Source: Pedobacter frigiditerrae
GTDB taxonomy: Bacteria > Bacteroidota > Bacteroidia > Sphingobacteriales > Sphingobacteriaceae
Assembly: GCF_032678705.1 (NCBI RefSeq)
Contig: NZ_JAVTSS010000001.1
Location: forward strand, 2,046,001-2,110,000
Reading direction: 5' to 3'
DNA: 64,000 bases
The position numbers and the translations under genes were made by a program. Under the pieces are notes generated by a model. That model was not told the origin of the DNA. It did not search any database and was given only the letters and a program-made list of their open reading frames with translations. Below, piece by piece: positions 8,560-17,110 of this stretch; the stretch's first letter is position 1; the number at the start of each line of letters is the position of its first letter.

Positions 8560-9276
8560 TTATCCGTTCTTTTTAATATCCTGAAGGCGCTCGAAATGTG
8601 GCTTGAGGTGTTCGTACATTCCTTTTTTGAATTCTTCCTTATTACCAGACTTTAAGATGTTTACCAAATCTTGATGGGTAACAGCTCCCGATTTGTATTC
8701 GTTTTCCTTTTCGTTCTGCAACACATAACCAAACACTGGAAGTAGCATATTTTGGAAACGTTTCAAGGTATCATTTCCTGCCATTTCGTAAAGCTTGCCA
8801 TGGAAGGCAACCTCGTTTACAATACGGAATAGTTCTTTATTGTTCTTTTTTTCGTTGGCTACTATTTTTTCCAACTCAAGAATGCTTTTTTCGTTAAGAT
8901 TTAAAAAAAGCACTTCTGCTAAGCCCATTTCTAAGATTAATCTAAGTTCGAACAAATCTTGTAACGCATCCGGACTTATGATTAGCGGATCCATTACACG
9001 TTCAAAACCGCCCAAAACATCAGGACTAGATAAAATCATTCCTCTTTTCTTTTTTGTTTCGATGATACCTAGCATTCTTAGTCTACTGAGCGCTTCACGA
9101 AGCACATTCCTACTCACACCCAAAGCCTCTGCTAATTCTTGCTCTTTTGGTAATGCATCTCCTGGGACGAATGATTTCTTTTTGAAATAATCCCTCAGTT
9201 TTAACTCCACAATGTCGGCCATTGTATCTGTAGGGATTTTTGAAATATGTGTACTTAAATCATTTACTAATGCCAT
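8560..9276 (-). CDS. FadR/GntR-family (FCD) transcriptional regulator, likely regulator of the sialic-acid locus
   Basis: A 238-aa regulator. The N-terminal GntR winged helix (about 20-85) shows LPKEQELAEALGVSRNVLREALSRL, with the recognition helix near 54-66. The C-terminal helical FCD sensor domain (about 100-225) has typical ligand or metal His positions (AFHGKLYEMAGN, THQDLV). FCD regulators bind acidic sugar or organic-acid effectors and recognise TnGTnnnACnA palindromes. Exactly such a palindrome, TTATGTnnnACATAA, recurs in front of the units of this locus and in degenerate form before this gene. I therefore infer that it is the locus regulator, probably a repressor relieved by a sialic-acid catabolite, and autoregulated. 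Confidence 0.88.
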   Translation of the reverse strand: MALVNDLSTHISKIPTDTMADIVELKLRDYFKKKSFVPGDALPKEQELAEALGVSRNVLREALSRLRMLGIIETKKKRGMILSSPDVLGGFERVMDPLIISPDALQDLFELRLILEMGLAEVLFLNLNEKSILELEKIVANEKKNNKELFRIVNEVAFHGKLYEMAGNDTLKRFQNMLLPVFGYVLQNEKENEYKSGAVTHQDLVNILKSGNKEEFKKGMYEHLKPHFERLQDIKKNG

Positions 9277-9298
9277 GCGTTTAATTTAATTCTCAAAT

Positions 9299-9325
9299 CA
9301 AATATAAGATTTTATGCCCTACAAA
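9299..9325 (-). promoter_or_regulatory. Degenerate regulon operator plus -7 box before the FadR-type regulator
   Basis: TATGC-CCT-ACAAA (9313-9325) matches the operator core TATGTnnnACATA at 8 of 10 half-site bases. A perfect TATATTTG box (9299-9306, minus strand) follows after 6 bp, the same spacing as at the nanA promoter. The shared geometry makes weak autoregulation likely despite the mismatches. Confidence 0.5.
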
Positions 9326-9399
9326 TATATTTAATTTTGCAATGTGACTAAGGTTGATTGCCTATTAATGATTTTGTTGGCTGGTTAGCCGTTTAATGA

Positions 9400-9439
9400 A
9401 AAAGAGTGATGTACATCAAGATAATGCCATCACTCTTTT
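9400..9439 (-). terminator. Rho-independent terminator after the SusC/SusD pair
   Basis: Arms AAAAGAGTGATG (9400-9411) and CATCACTCTTTT (9428-9439) form a 12-bp perfect stem with a 16-nt loop. On the minus strand it lies just after the SusD stop codon and ends in a short T-rich tract. Confidence 0.75.
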
Positions 9440-9454
9440 AGTATTAGTTAATAT

Positions 9455-10912
9455 CTAGGGTAGATATCCCTCAGTTTGTTTTAATTTCGGATTGGCAGCT
9501 AATACACTAACTGCAAGTGGCCAGTACAATGGTGTTGTTTTTCCCACAAGATTTGGTACATAAGTGTAAGCATTAATTGTTCCACCTGTATGGAAACGAA
9601 CAATATCATACCATCTTTTATTCTCAAAGAAAAGCTCTCTTCCACGCTCATCAAATATTGCTCGCTCAACACTTGCCTTATCGGTTGCACCTGTGTACAA
9701 GCCATTCCCTGCTCTTAAACGAACTTTTTCAAGCGACTTAATGGCTTCTGCAGTATTATTTAATCCAGCGTATGCTTCTGCTTTAATTAAGTGAATATCT
9801 GCTAAACGGAAAATAACCACATCATTATCTGAAATCCTGTCATCAGCATACTTATTTCCTGGTAATTTGGTAATCCACGCATATTTTTGTGTAGTACCTT
9901 GGCGCTCGATGATAAATGTAAAAGGAATACGTTTGTCGGTAGCAGTCAAACCACTAAATAATCCACGACTTTTAGTTGTAATTTGATAACTGCCCAATCC
10001 ATTTGTAGAAACTTCGGCAACTGGAATACTATCTAAGTTTGCAGCACCAGCAACTACCGATCTAAATGGCAATGCATTAAGCGCATAGTTGGCACCAATT
10101 TCATCCCTTTGATAATAAGCAGAAAGGATAACTTCATTATTTGCTTTTACCGTGTTCACATCTCTAAAGTTAGCTAACAACGAAACGCCAGATGTTTCTA
10201 CTTCTGTTGCAGCAGTAACAGCATCATTAAATGCAGTAGCTCCCCCACCCAAAACTTTTGCATTCCATAAAGAAGCTTCAGCTTTAAGTGCTTGTGCTGC
10301 ACCATAAGAAAAACGATATTTAGAAACATAAGTTTTTTCAGGGAAAAGGCTAATCGCCATATTTAAATCTGCCATGATTTGCACCATTACATCTGAAGCT
10401 TTTGACCTTGGCAATAAAGGCACATTTTCATCGGTTATGGCTTGGAGCATCAATGGAGTATCGCCAATAATGCGAACTAAATAAAAATAGAAGTAAGCTC
10501 TTTGACTATAAGCTTCAGCCATTAGGCGATTTTTAGTAGCCTGATTAGCAAACTCAAAAGTTTTAATTTTCTCTAACAAAAGGTTACAATGCCCAATGGC
10601 ACTGTAAAAACTACCATAATTAACAGCACCAACAGTAGGGCTCAATATTTGAGACCAAGCAGTTGATAAACGTGCATTGAAAGCATTGGTTAGCTCTTCA
10701 CTACGTTCTGTACCGTATACAATATTGTTGGCAAAACTGCGCATTGGCACATAAATTCCAGTAACATAGGGTGCAAAGTCTCCTTCACTTTTAAAATACA
10801 CCTGATCTGTAATTTGCGATTCAGATTTTACATCGAGTAATTTCTCACAAGATGTAAGTGACACCGTTAATGTGGCAACCAGCATAACGGTTATATATTT
10901 ACGTAACATCAT
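9455..10912 (-). CDS. SusD/RagB-family glycan-binding lipoprotein (NanU-like)
   Basis: A 485-aa outer-membrane surface lipoprotein that binds glycan for its SusC partner. The signal peptide ends in the lipobox VSLTSCEKLLD (Cys about 22). SusD hallmarks are the N-terminal SESQITDQVYFKSEGDF start, helical TPR-like segments (LMAEAYSQRAYFYFYLVRIIGDTPL) and the C-terminal RagB region (RLADIHLIKAEAYAG, IFDERGRELFFENKRWYDIVR). It lies 21 bp downstream of its SusC gene. Among the sialidases it should bind sialic acid or sialoglycans, as NanU does in Bacteroides and Tannerella; the ligand is inferred from context only. Confidence 0.92.
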   Translation of the reverse strand: MMLRKYITVMLVATLTVSLTSCEKLLDVKSESQITDQVYFKSEGDFAPYVTGIYVPMRSFANNIVYGTERSEELTNAFNARLSTAWSQILSPTVGAVNYGSFYSAIGHCNLLLEKIKTFEFANQATKNRLMAEAYSQRAYFYFYLVRIIGDTPLMLQAITDENVPLLPRSKASDVMVQIMADLNMAISLFPEKTYVSKYRFSYGAAQALKAEASLWNAKVLGGGATAFNDAVTAATEVETSGVSLLANFRDVNTVKANNEVILSAYYQRDEIGANYALNALPFRSVVAGAANLDSIPVAEVSTNGLGSYQITTKSRGLFSGLTATDKRIPFTFIIERQGTTQKYAWITKLPGNKYADDRISDNDVVIFRLADIHLIKAEAYAGLNNTAEAIKSLEKVRLRAGNGLYTGATDKASVERAIFDERGRELFFENKRWYDIVRFHTGGTINAYTYVPNLVGKTTPLYWPLAVSVLAANPKLKQTEGYLP

Positions 10913-10933
10913 ATCTTTATAAATTAATAGTGA

Positions 10934-13900
10934 TTAAAAACGCAATGAAGCGCCGAAGGTAAATTGTCGTGGTAATGGATAACCTCCTGGATCAAAACCT
11001 GTTGTTGTTTCTGGATTTAGTCCTTTGTAAGCAGATAAATAGCCAATGTTACTTACACTTGCAAAAAGAGTCATACCAGTAGCATTTATCTTTTTCATAA
11101 AGTTTTTTGGCAGATCATAGCTGAGGTAAACCTCACGGAATGCTAAATAATCGCCTTTGCTGATCATTGTACTTACATCAGAAGCATAGGCGCTACCTGT
11201 CCAATCGTAACGGATGTAATTTCTTTGGCCAGTATCATAATCTTGAAAAGAGAAACGGGCGTATTTTTTTCCCTCATCACCTGGTTTTTGCCAAATATCT
11301 GGACCCAATGCTTCTGAAGGTGCTCCCTCGTTAAAGGCACGACCAGTTCCCAAAGCACGAGCAAGCGAACCGTCACTAATTACATGGCCTAATGCAAAAT
11401 CAAAGTTTACACGCATGCTAAAATTCTTATAGGTAAAGGTATTTTGCATCCCTCCAACTTTGTTAGGGGTGCGGTAACCTACTTTCACCATATCACGCGT
11501 ATCAATGATGTTGTCATTGTTAAGATCTGCAAACTGATAATCTCCTGCATGCTTGCCATTAGTAATACCAGCCGGAGATGCAGAGCGATCTACTTTTCCC
11601 CAAGCCTGTGCTTCTGCTTCTGTAGAGAAAACCTTTTCTACTTTATAGGCATAATAAACGAAAGGACGTTCTCCTTCTGCATAACCTCCTACTTCAATCA
11701 CTTTACCGGCTGCAGCATCATAAACAGAGCCTCCACCTTGACGATTTTTATCTCTTCCATTACTAGGCAGCTTTAATATCTTTTGGGCGTTGTAATTGAA
11801 TGAAAAATTCGTTCTCCAAGAAAAATCGCGGTTTTTTAACACAGTTGCACCCAATTCTATATCGATACCTTTATTCTGTAAAGTTCCATTATTGTATACA
11901 ATTGATGAAAACGGAGATTCCAGTGGCAATGGTTTCGAATCAAGCCTATCTTTAGTTAATTTATTATACCAATCTAAGGTTAAATCAATCCTGCCATTAA
12001 AGAAACTAGTTTCTAATGCAATATCTGTGGTTTCTGTAGTTTCCCATTTTAGATTTGGATTGGCTAAAGAAGCACGTAAAATACCTGGCGATTGTGCATA
12101 AGCATTGGCATTATAGTTACCATAAGTATCAGTTAAGCTTAAGTCTCTAGAACCTGCTTGCCCCCAACTTGCCCTCAGCTTCATAGAACTAATTGCCTTA
12201 ACATTCCAGAAACTTTCTCTATGAATGTTCCAACCTAAGCCTGCCGAGGGAAATAAAGCATATTTGTTATTTGGTGCAAAGTTCGAAAATCCATCATAAC
12301 GCAATACTCCAGATAGTATATACTTACCATCAAAATCGTAGTTAAACTGTCCGAATAAACTGGCAGATTTATCCAACCTCAATCCCGTACCCAATTGCGT
12401 AACGTTGGTAACTACCGCACCATTAACTGTAGTAACTGTAGGTTCTTCAATGGTAACAATGTAATCATTGGTAGCACGTTGTGTACCTACATCAATTGTA
12501 TTTACATTGTTTTTGGTATAGTTAAATCCAGCCAAGGCCATAAAGTTATGCTTATCTTTTATCTTGAAATTGTACTGTAATATTTGGTCAATCATTAATT
12601 GACGCATATCATTTACGTTTTCATTCTTTTGTCTTGAGGTAGCGAACTGAATAGCACCAGGAAATGCTTTACGAGAAAATATGGTTTTATCGTTATCAAT
12701 TACATAAGACATTGCTGGTTTAAAGTGAAGTTGAGGAATGATTTCCCAATCTGCATCTACTCTTGAAATGGCTCGTTCTGTAGAAACACGTGTATCATCG
12801 TACATTAAGGTATGAAATCTGTTTCTTGCAGTTAACACTTCCCCAGCTAACGGTAAGCCGCCATCATCAAACAACCTAATTAATGGAGTTATCCTTGTTG
12901 CACGAACTAAATCGTTGGTATATCCAGCTACATAATTTGGCAATACATTTTGGTAATTCAACATCGCATTAACCTGAATATGATTCGATGCCTTGAAAGA
13001 AAAATTACCCAATGCGCTATAACGTTTATAGTTGGTGCCCACAAACGTTCCTTCTTGGTTAACATAGTTGAGGGATATATTGTAACTGGCATCAGTACCA
13101 CCACCATCAACACCAATGTTGTAGTTGTTTGAGTGCCCAGTATTCCACAACAAATCTTGATAATTGTTATCAGCATACAACAACTTAGTTCCAGGATTTG
13201 CCGGATCGTCCATTGTCATCCAACCATTTGCCAATAAATTGTCTACATAATTTTGCCCTTCTACACTCACAATATTGTTGTAAAGTGCGGTTAGGTTGAT
13301 ATTAGAACCATATTGCCCTTTTGCAGTATATACTCTTGTTCCAGCAGAAAAACCACCATTGTTTAAAAGCAAATTCTTATCATAAGGATCTGTGGTGTTT
13401 TTTACGGTAGTTCTGGCTAACCTTAAATAATCAGTTGCATTTAAATAATCATAGCCCCTAGCTTGAGTTTCTAGGTTAGAGCGATAATTAAAGGTAATAT
13501 TAGCCTTTCCGCTATTGAACTTTCCTCCTTTTGTTGCAATTACAATTACACCATTTGCCCCCCTAGCTCCATAAGGCGCAGTGGAGGCAGCATCTTTCAT
13601 CACTTGCATCGAAGCAATATCATCTGGATTGATATCTTTTAGCGTACGGAAAACCCCATCAATAATTACTAATGGACTACCTGCATCACTACTTAAAAAG
13701 TTATTTCCATTCGAATTACCTGTACCAGTACTATAGGCATTTAGTTTCGAGCTTCCTCGGATGATAATGTTGGGAGGTGCGGCACCTGGCTGACCATTAC
13801 TTACTGGAATAGATACACCTGCAATTTTACCACGAAGCGCAGCAATTGGACTGGCATTAGCTGTATTTTCAAGCTGTTTGGTATCTAGCTTAGAAACCGC

Positions 13901-14281
13901 AGCCGTTGTTTTTGCCTTCGATTGTTGCGAATAACCTACAATGATTACATCATTAAGCGATTTAGCCTCTGTAACTATCGTAATGTTTAAGGTAGTTTTA
14001 CCATTTAATGGTGCTTCAACAGCTGTATAGCCAATTGATGTAAATGTTAAAATGGCGTTAGCTGGAGCCTGAATAATATATCGACCATTTTGATCGGTCA
14101 TCACACCTGTGGTAACTCCTTTTACCCTTACACTAACTCCAGGAACAGGTAAATCCTTGTTAGCAGGGTCTTTTTCGGAAACTATTCCGCTTACAGTTAT
14201 TTGTCCACCTGTTTGCGCCTTGAGCATTAATGGCCCCAAGAGCATGATGAACATGACAAAGTACTTAAGTTTTATTTTCAT
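10934..14281 (-). CDS. SusC/RagA-family TonB-dependent outer-membrane transporter (NanO-like)
   Basis: An 1115-aa outer-membrane beta-barrel that imports glycan fragments using TonB energy. In order: signal peptide (1-22, ending LMLKAQ), carboxypeptidase-D-like regulatory domain (about 28-110), a TonB-box-like DVIIVGYS, a plug domain (about 118-250; RGSSKLN, ASTAPYGARGANGVIVIATKGG is the SusC signature), then the barrel ending in the aromatic terminus FGASLRF. It is co-transcribed with SusD downstream. An operator palindrome lies about 38 bp upstream of the start. Context suggests sialic acid or sialo-oligosaccharide uptake, parallel to NanO. Confidence 0.93.
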   Translation of the reverse strand: MKIKLKYFVMFIMLLGPLMLKAQTGGQITVSGIVSEKDPANKDLPVPGVSVRVKGVTTGVMTDQNGRYIIQAPANAILTFTSIGYTAVEAPLNGKTTLNITIVTEAKSLNDVIIVGYSQQSKAKTTAAVSKLDTKQLENTANASPIAALRGKIAGVSIPVSNGQPGAAPPNIIIRGSSKLNAYSTGTGNSNGNNFLSSDAGSPLVIIDGVFRTLKDINPDDIASMQVMKDAASTAPYGARGANGVIVIATKGGKFNSGKANITFNYRSNLETQARGYDYLNATDYLRLARTTVKNTTDPYDKNLLLNNGGFSAGTRVYTAKGQYGSNINLTALYNNIVSVEGQNYVDNLLANGWMTMDDPANPGTKLLYADNNYQDLLWNTGHSNNYNIGVDGGGTDASYNISLNYVNQEGTFVGTNYKRYSALGNFSFKASNHIQVNAMLNYQNVLPNYVAGYTNDLVRATRITPLIRLFDDGGLPLAGEVLTARNRFHTLMYDDTRVSTERAISRVDADWEIIPQLHFKPAMSYVIDNDKTIFSRKAFPGAIQFATSRQKNENVNDMRQLMIDQILQYNFKIKDKHNFMALAGFNYTKNNVNTIDVGTQRATNDYIVTIEEPTVTTVNGAVVTNVTQLGTGLRLDKSASLFGQFNYDFDGKYILSGVLRYDGFSNFAPNNKYALFPSAGLGWNIHRESFWNVKAISSMKLRASWGQAGSRDLSLTDTYGNYNANAYAQSPGILRASLANPNLKWETTETTDIALETSFFNGRIDLTLDWYNKLTKDRLDSKPLPLESPFSSIVYNNGTLQNKGIDIELGATVLKNRDFSWRTNFSFNYNAQKILKLPSNGRDKNRQGGGSVYDAAAGKVIEVGGYAEGERPFVYYAYKVEKVFSTEAEAQAWGKVDRSASPAGITNGKHAGDYQFADLNNDNIIDTRDMVKVGYRTPNKVGGMQNTFTYKNFSMRVNFDFALGHVISDGSLARALGTGRAFNEGAPSEALGPDIWQKPGDEGKKYARFSFQDYDTGQRNYIRYDWTGSAYASDVSTMISKGDYLAFREVYLSYDLPKNFMKKINATGMTLFASVSNIGYLSAYKGLNPETTTGFDPGGYPLPRQFTFGASLRF

Positions 14282-14311
14282 ACTATTTTAATTGGTTAGA
14301 TTATTAAATAT

Positions 14312-14326
14312 TAATGTACTACATAA
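14312..14326 (-). promoter_or_regulatory. Regulon operator TAATGTACTACATAA (SusC/SusD promoter)
   Basis: The core is AATGT-ACT-ACATA, one mismatch from the TATGTnnnACATA consensus, with its centre about 38 bp before the SusC start codon. No perfect -7 box was found downstream; the sequence there is very AT-rich. Confidence 0.65.
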
Positions 14327-14363
14327 TTGATTTTAAATTCTTTACACAGCTTTTCGCCACTTA

Positions 14364-15809
14364 CTAATTCAATCTATAAGTTGATATTTGTTTGCTGAAG
14401 CCAATGATTTGCTTCTTGTATTTTGCGTCAGCTACCACATTATGATTTTCTGCTTGATCAGTACGATAATCATAAAGCTCACGAGCTAAAACCTTATTGG
14501 TTTGTAGTTCAATCCACTCTGTGTAACTAAAATTTGCGGTGTGAATGGTATAGCCCATTATTGCTGGTCTATTGGTGTATGCCATTTGATTTGGAAATTG
14601 ACTAAAGGCTACGCCACTCCCTGTAAAAGGCTTTCCTTTGATAATTTTAGCAAAACTTTGTCCATCTGTATCGGGCTTTTGCAATCCGCAAAGCTCACTT
14701 AATGTGGCGTATAAATCAACAAGCTGAACAACCGAACTTGATTTTTTGCCAACAGCTAATTTTTCTGGGTCAGCGATGATGAGTGGTACTCTTGTGTCTA
14801 ACTTCGAATTGGTGGTTTTACCCCAAAGCCCATGTTCTCCTAGATGGAACCCATGATCACTGAGCAGAACGACAATTGTATTTTTATCTAAATTGAGTCT
14901 TTTTAACTCATTTAGCACTTTACCTACTTGCTCATCCATAAAAGTTACCGAAGTATAGTAGCCTTTAATAAGCTCTGCAGATTTTTTCTCGTCAATTGGT
15001 CCAAGATCTGGAATATCGGTATAACCTCTTAATTCTACGGAGTTGTGTTTGGAGAAATCGGGCACCTTTGTTGCTTTTGCTGTATCTGGCGATAAGGGAA
15101 AAATCCGATTTTGATTCTTTTTCCAATAACTTAGTGGGGCAGTAAAAGGCAAATGAGGGCGACGAAATCCAACGGCCAAGAAAAAAGGTTTGTTACCAAC
15201 TTGATTAAGTTCTTTTATAGCTGCGTCAGCAACCATCCCATCTATATAGGCACTATCAGCAACATCTGCCCATTCTGTAGCGGTAGACTTTGGAGCTTTA
15301 GCTAAGTTTGATTCTAAAGCATATTTACCTTTATTAGTGGTTACAGCCAACAACTCAGGTACACTCCAAGATAATGGATCTTGTGCTACTTTGGGGTCGT
15401 GGTAAATTTTCCCAATCTGCCTGGTGTAATAACCATTGTTTTTAAAATATTGAGGCAATGTAACTACGTTTGGCAACGCTTTCCTGAAATGTGTTTCTAA
15501 ATTCCAAACCTGCGTGTGATCTGGCTTTTTACCAGTCATAAAAGATGCCCTAGATGGTGCACATACTGCCTGCTGACAATAAGCATTTGTAAATAAGGTG
15601 CCATTAGCAGCCAACTGGTCTATATTGGGCGACGAAGCATTTTTATCGTCATAACTGCCTAATGCTGGTCGTAGATCATCAACAACAATGAAGAGTACAT
15701 TGGTTTTCTTCTGCGCCAACACAGGAATAGCGAACAGGACCAGATAAACAAAACAACCGCATCGAAATAACAGTAAGCTAAGTTTTTGTATAAATTTAAA
15801 ATCGGTCAT
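14364..15809 (-). CDS. Secreted sulfatase, iduronate-2-sulfatase-like (family S1)
   Basis: A 481-aa arylsulfatase-superfamily enzyme that removes sulfate esters from sugars in the periplasm or outside. It has a hydrophobic signal segment (about 9-32), the metal-binding NVLFIVVDDLRP (DD at 44-45) and the catalytic signature VCAPSRASFMTG, whose Cys83 must be converted to formylglycine, so a maturase elsewhere in the genome is required. LLSDHGFHLGEHGLWGK provides further metal and sulfate ligands. The VDDLRPALGSYDD start resembles iduronate-2-sulfatases. It lies 28 bp downstream of sialidase 2 and behind the same operator, so sulfate and sialic acid are probably removed from the same glycan. Substrate is not determinable from sequence. 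Confidence 0.88.
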   Translation of the reverse strand: MTDFKFIQKLSLLLFRCGCFVYLVLFAIPVLAQKKTNVLFIVVDDLRPALGSYDDKNASSPNIDQLAANGTLFTNAYCQQAVCAPSRASFMTGKKPDHTQVWNLETHFRKALPNVVTLPQYFKNNGYYTRQIGKIYHDPKVAQDPLSWSVPELLAVTTNKGKYALESNLAKAPKSTATEWADVADSAYIDGMVADAAIKELNQVGNKPFFLAVGFRRPHLPFTAPLSYWKKNQNRIFPLSPDTAKATKVPDFSKHNSVELRGYTDIPDLGPIDEKKSAELIKGYYTSVTFMDEQVGKVLNELKRLNLDKNTIVVLLSDHGFHLGEHGLWGKTTNSKLDTRVPLIIADPEKLAVGKKSSSVVQLVDLYATLSELCGLQKPDTDGQSFAKIIKGKPFTGSGVAFSQFPNQMAYTNRPAIMGYTIHTANFSYTEWIELQTNKVLARELYDYRTDQAENHNVVADAKYKKQIIGFSKQISTYRLN

Positions 15810-15837
15810 CTTTTAAATGTTGCGACGTTATTTCTAA

Positions 15838-16983
15838 TTATGGTTTTGTGGCTTCTTTTAAATTGATCAACTGAAAGGCAATACCTTCATAAGGTTTTTC
15901 TATTCCTGCCTCATACAAAATACCCAATCCCTTGTTTTTATAGGTTGTAATATCAGAATAAGCGGCTGGTCCAGCATGAATAACTTTTGCATTTGTCCAA
16001 GAAGTTCCTTCATCAAAACTTGTGCGTAGGGTTAAATTCATTCTTTTGGTTTTGTGTGCTGGGTTGATAAAAAACAACACTGGCTTTTTACCAATTGCAC
16101 TATTCAATAAACTACCCTGACAAATAGGTTCTACAAGTATGCTATCCTTTCTCACATCAGACCAAGTTTGTCCGCCATCATTACTTATACTAGTATGTCT
16201 TTGTTTTATTGTTCTATCGGCATTACGCATATTCAACATTAATCTACCATTACCAATTTCCGCAACTGTGGTTTCATTCATTTGATCTTGTGGCGTATTG
16301 TTACCTAGCTTCCAAGTATCACCATGATCATCAGAATAAATAATGTTAGCAAAATTCTTTTTGGCAGGCATTTCCACATGGTTAACGGGCACAACTAGTC
16401 TGCCTTTATATTGTCCATTTGCAATTTGTAACCCATGGCAAGGACCTGTTGCATACCATGTCCAGTTATTCATTTTAACACTACTAGTGATTTCTTTTGC
16501 TGAAGTCCAGGTTTTGCCATCGTTGTCAGAATGTTGTACATAGACCTGGCGACCTTTTTGGCTGCTTAAATCTATGATTTGTTTCTCATGGTCTGTTCCT
16601 AAATTCCAACTAGTCACCAATAGGATTCTACCATTTGTTTTATCCAAAATTGAAACCGGATTACCACAAGTATTGGTTGAGTCACTTCGAACCACCTGCA
16701 ATTCAGACCAATTTTTGCCACCATCAATGGAGCGTCTTAGGACTATATCTATATCACCAGCATCACCACAGTTAAGTTTACGAGCCTCTGCAAATGCAAG
16801 CATTACATTTTTAGAAGTTGTTAATAATGTTGGGATGCGGAAACAAGCATATCCCCCATCACCAGGTTTATAAATAAAATTAAGCGGTATAGTAACTGAA
16901 GATTGGGCAAATGAAGATTTGATGGAAAAAACCCCAATTAAGCCAATCATTAATATAGCAAAGCGATTTAGGAATATATTCAT
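15838..16983 (-). CDS. Exo-alpha-sialidase (GH33) with Sec signal peptide (sialidase 2)
   Basis: A BNR-propeller sialidase of 381 aa from the chosen start, which gives a clean signal peptide MNIFLNRFAILMIG..SSFAQ; an in-frame ATG 12 codons upstream would add a polar extension. Catalytic residues: FRIP Arg (49), acid/base Asp in GDAGDID (74), Glu in MNETTV (237), Arg in LMLNMRN (253), Tyr in AAYSDI (342). Five Asp boxes include SIDGGKNW and SDDHGDTW. The protein is soluble and periplasmic or secreted. It is first in a two-gene operon with the sulfatase and follows a perfect operator palindrome. This is the compact single-domain form of the family. Confidence 0.93.
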   Translation of the reverse strand: MNIFLNRFAILMIGLIGVFSIKSSFAQSSVTIPLNFIYKPGDGGYACFRIPTLLTTSKNVMLAFAEARKLNCGDAGDIDIVLRRSIDGGKNWSELQVVRSDSTNTCGNPVSILDKTNGRILLVTSWNLGTDHEKQIIDLSSQKGRQVYVQHSDNDGKTWTSAKEITSSVKMNNWTWYATGPCHGLQIANGQYKGRLVVPVNHVEMPAKKNFANIIYSDDHGDTWKLGNNTPQDQMNETTVAEIGNGRLMLNMRNADRTIKQRHTSISNDGGQTWSDVRKDSILVEPICQGSLLNSAIGKKPVLFFINPAHKTKRMNLTLRTSFDEGTSWTNAKVIHAGPAAYSDITTYKNKGLGILYEAGIEKPYEGIAFQLINLKEATKP

Positions 16984-17033
16984 TGCAAGATTTAAATTTG
17001 GTTGGTGCCCGATAATCAATCAGGTAGCTAGAA

Positions 17034-17069
17034 CAAATATATAATAATAAATCATTATGTAGTACATAA
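17034..17069 (-). promoter_or_regulatory. Regulon operator TTATGTAGTACATAA plus -7 box (sialidase 2/sulfatase operon)
   Basis: A perfect 15-bp palindrome at 17055-17069 is followed on the minus strand, after 13 bp, by a perfect TATATTTG box (17034-17041). The flanks (AATGATTTATT, then TTTGTT and TAGC) nearly repeat the dioxygenase operon promoter near 8.5 kb, suggesting that one promoter was copied from the other. Confidence 0.78.
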
Positions 17070-17110
17070 AATTAATTTATTACCTACGATGAGAGATATT
17101 TTCTCTTATA

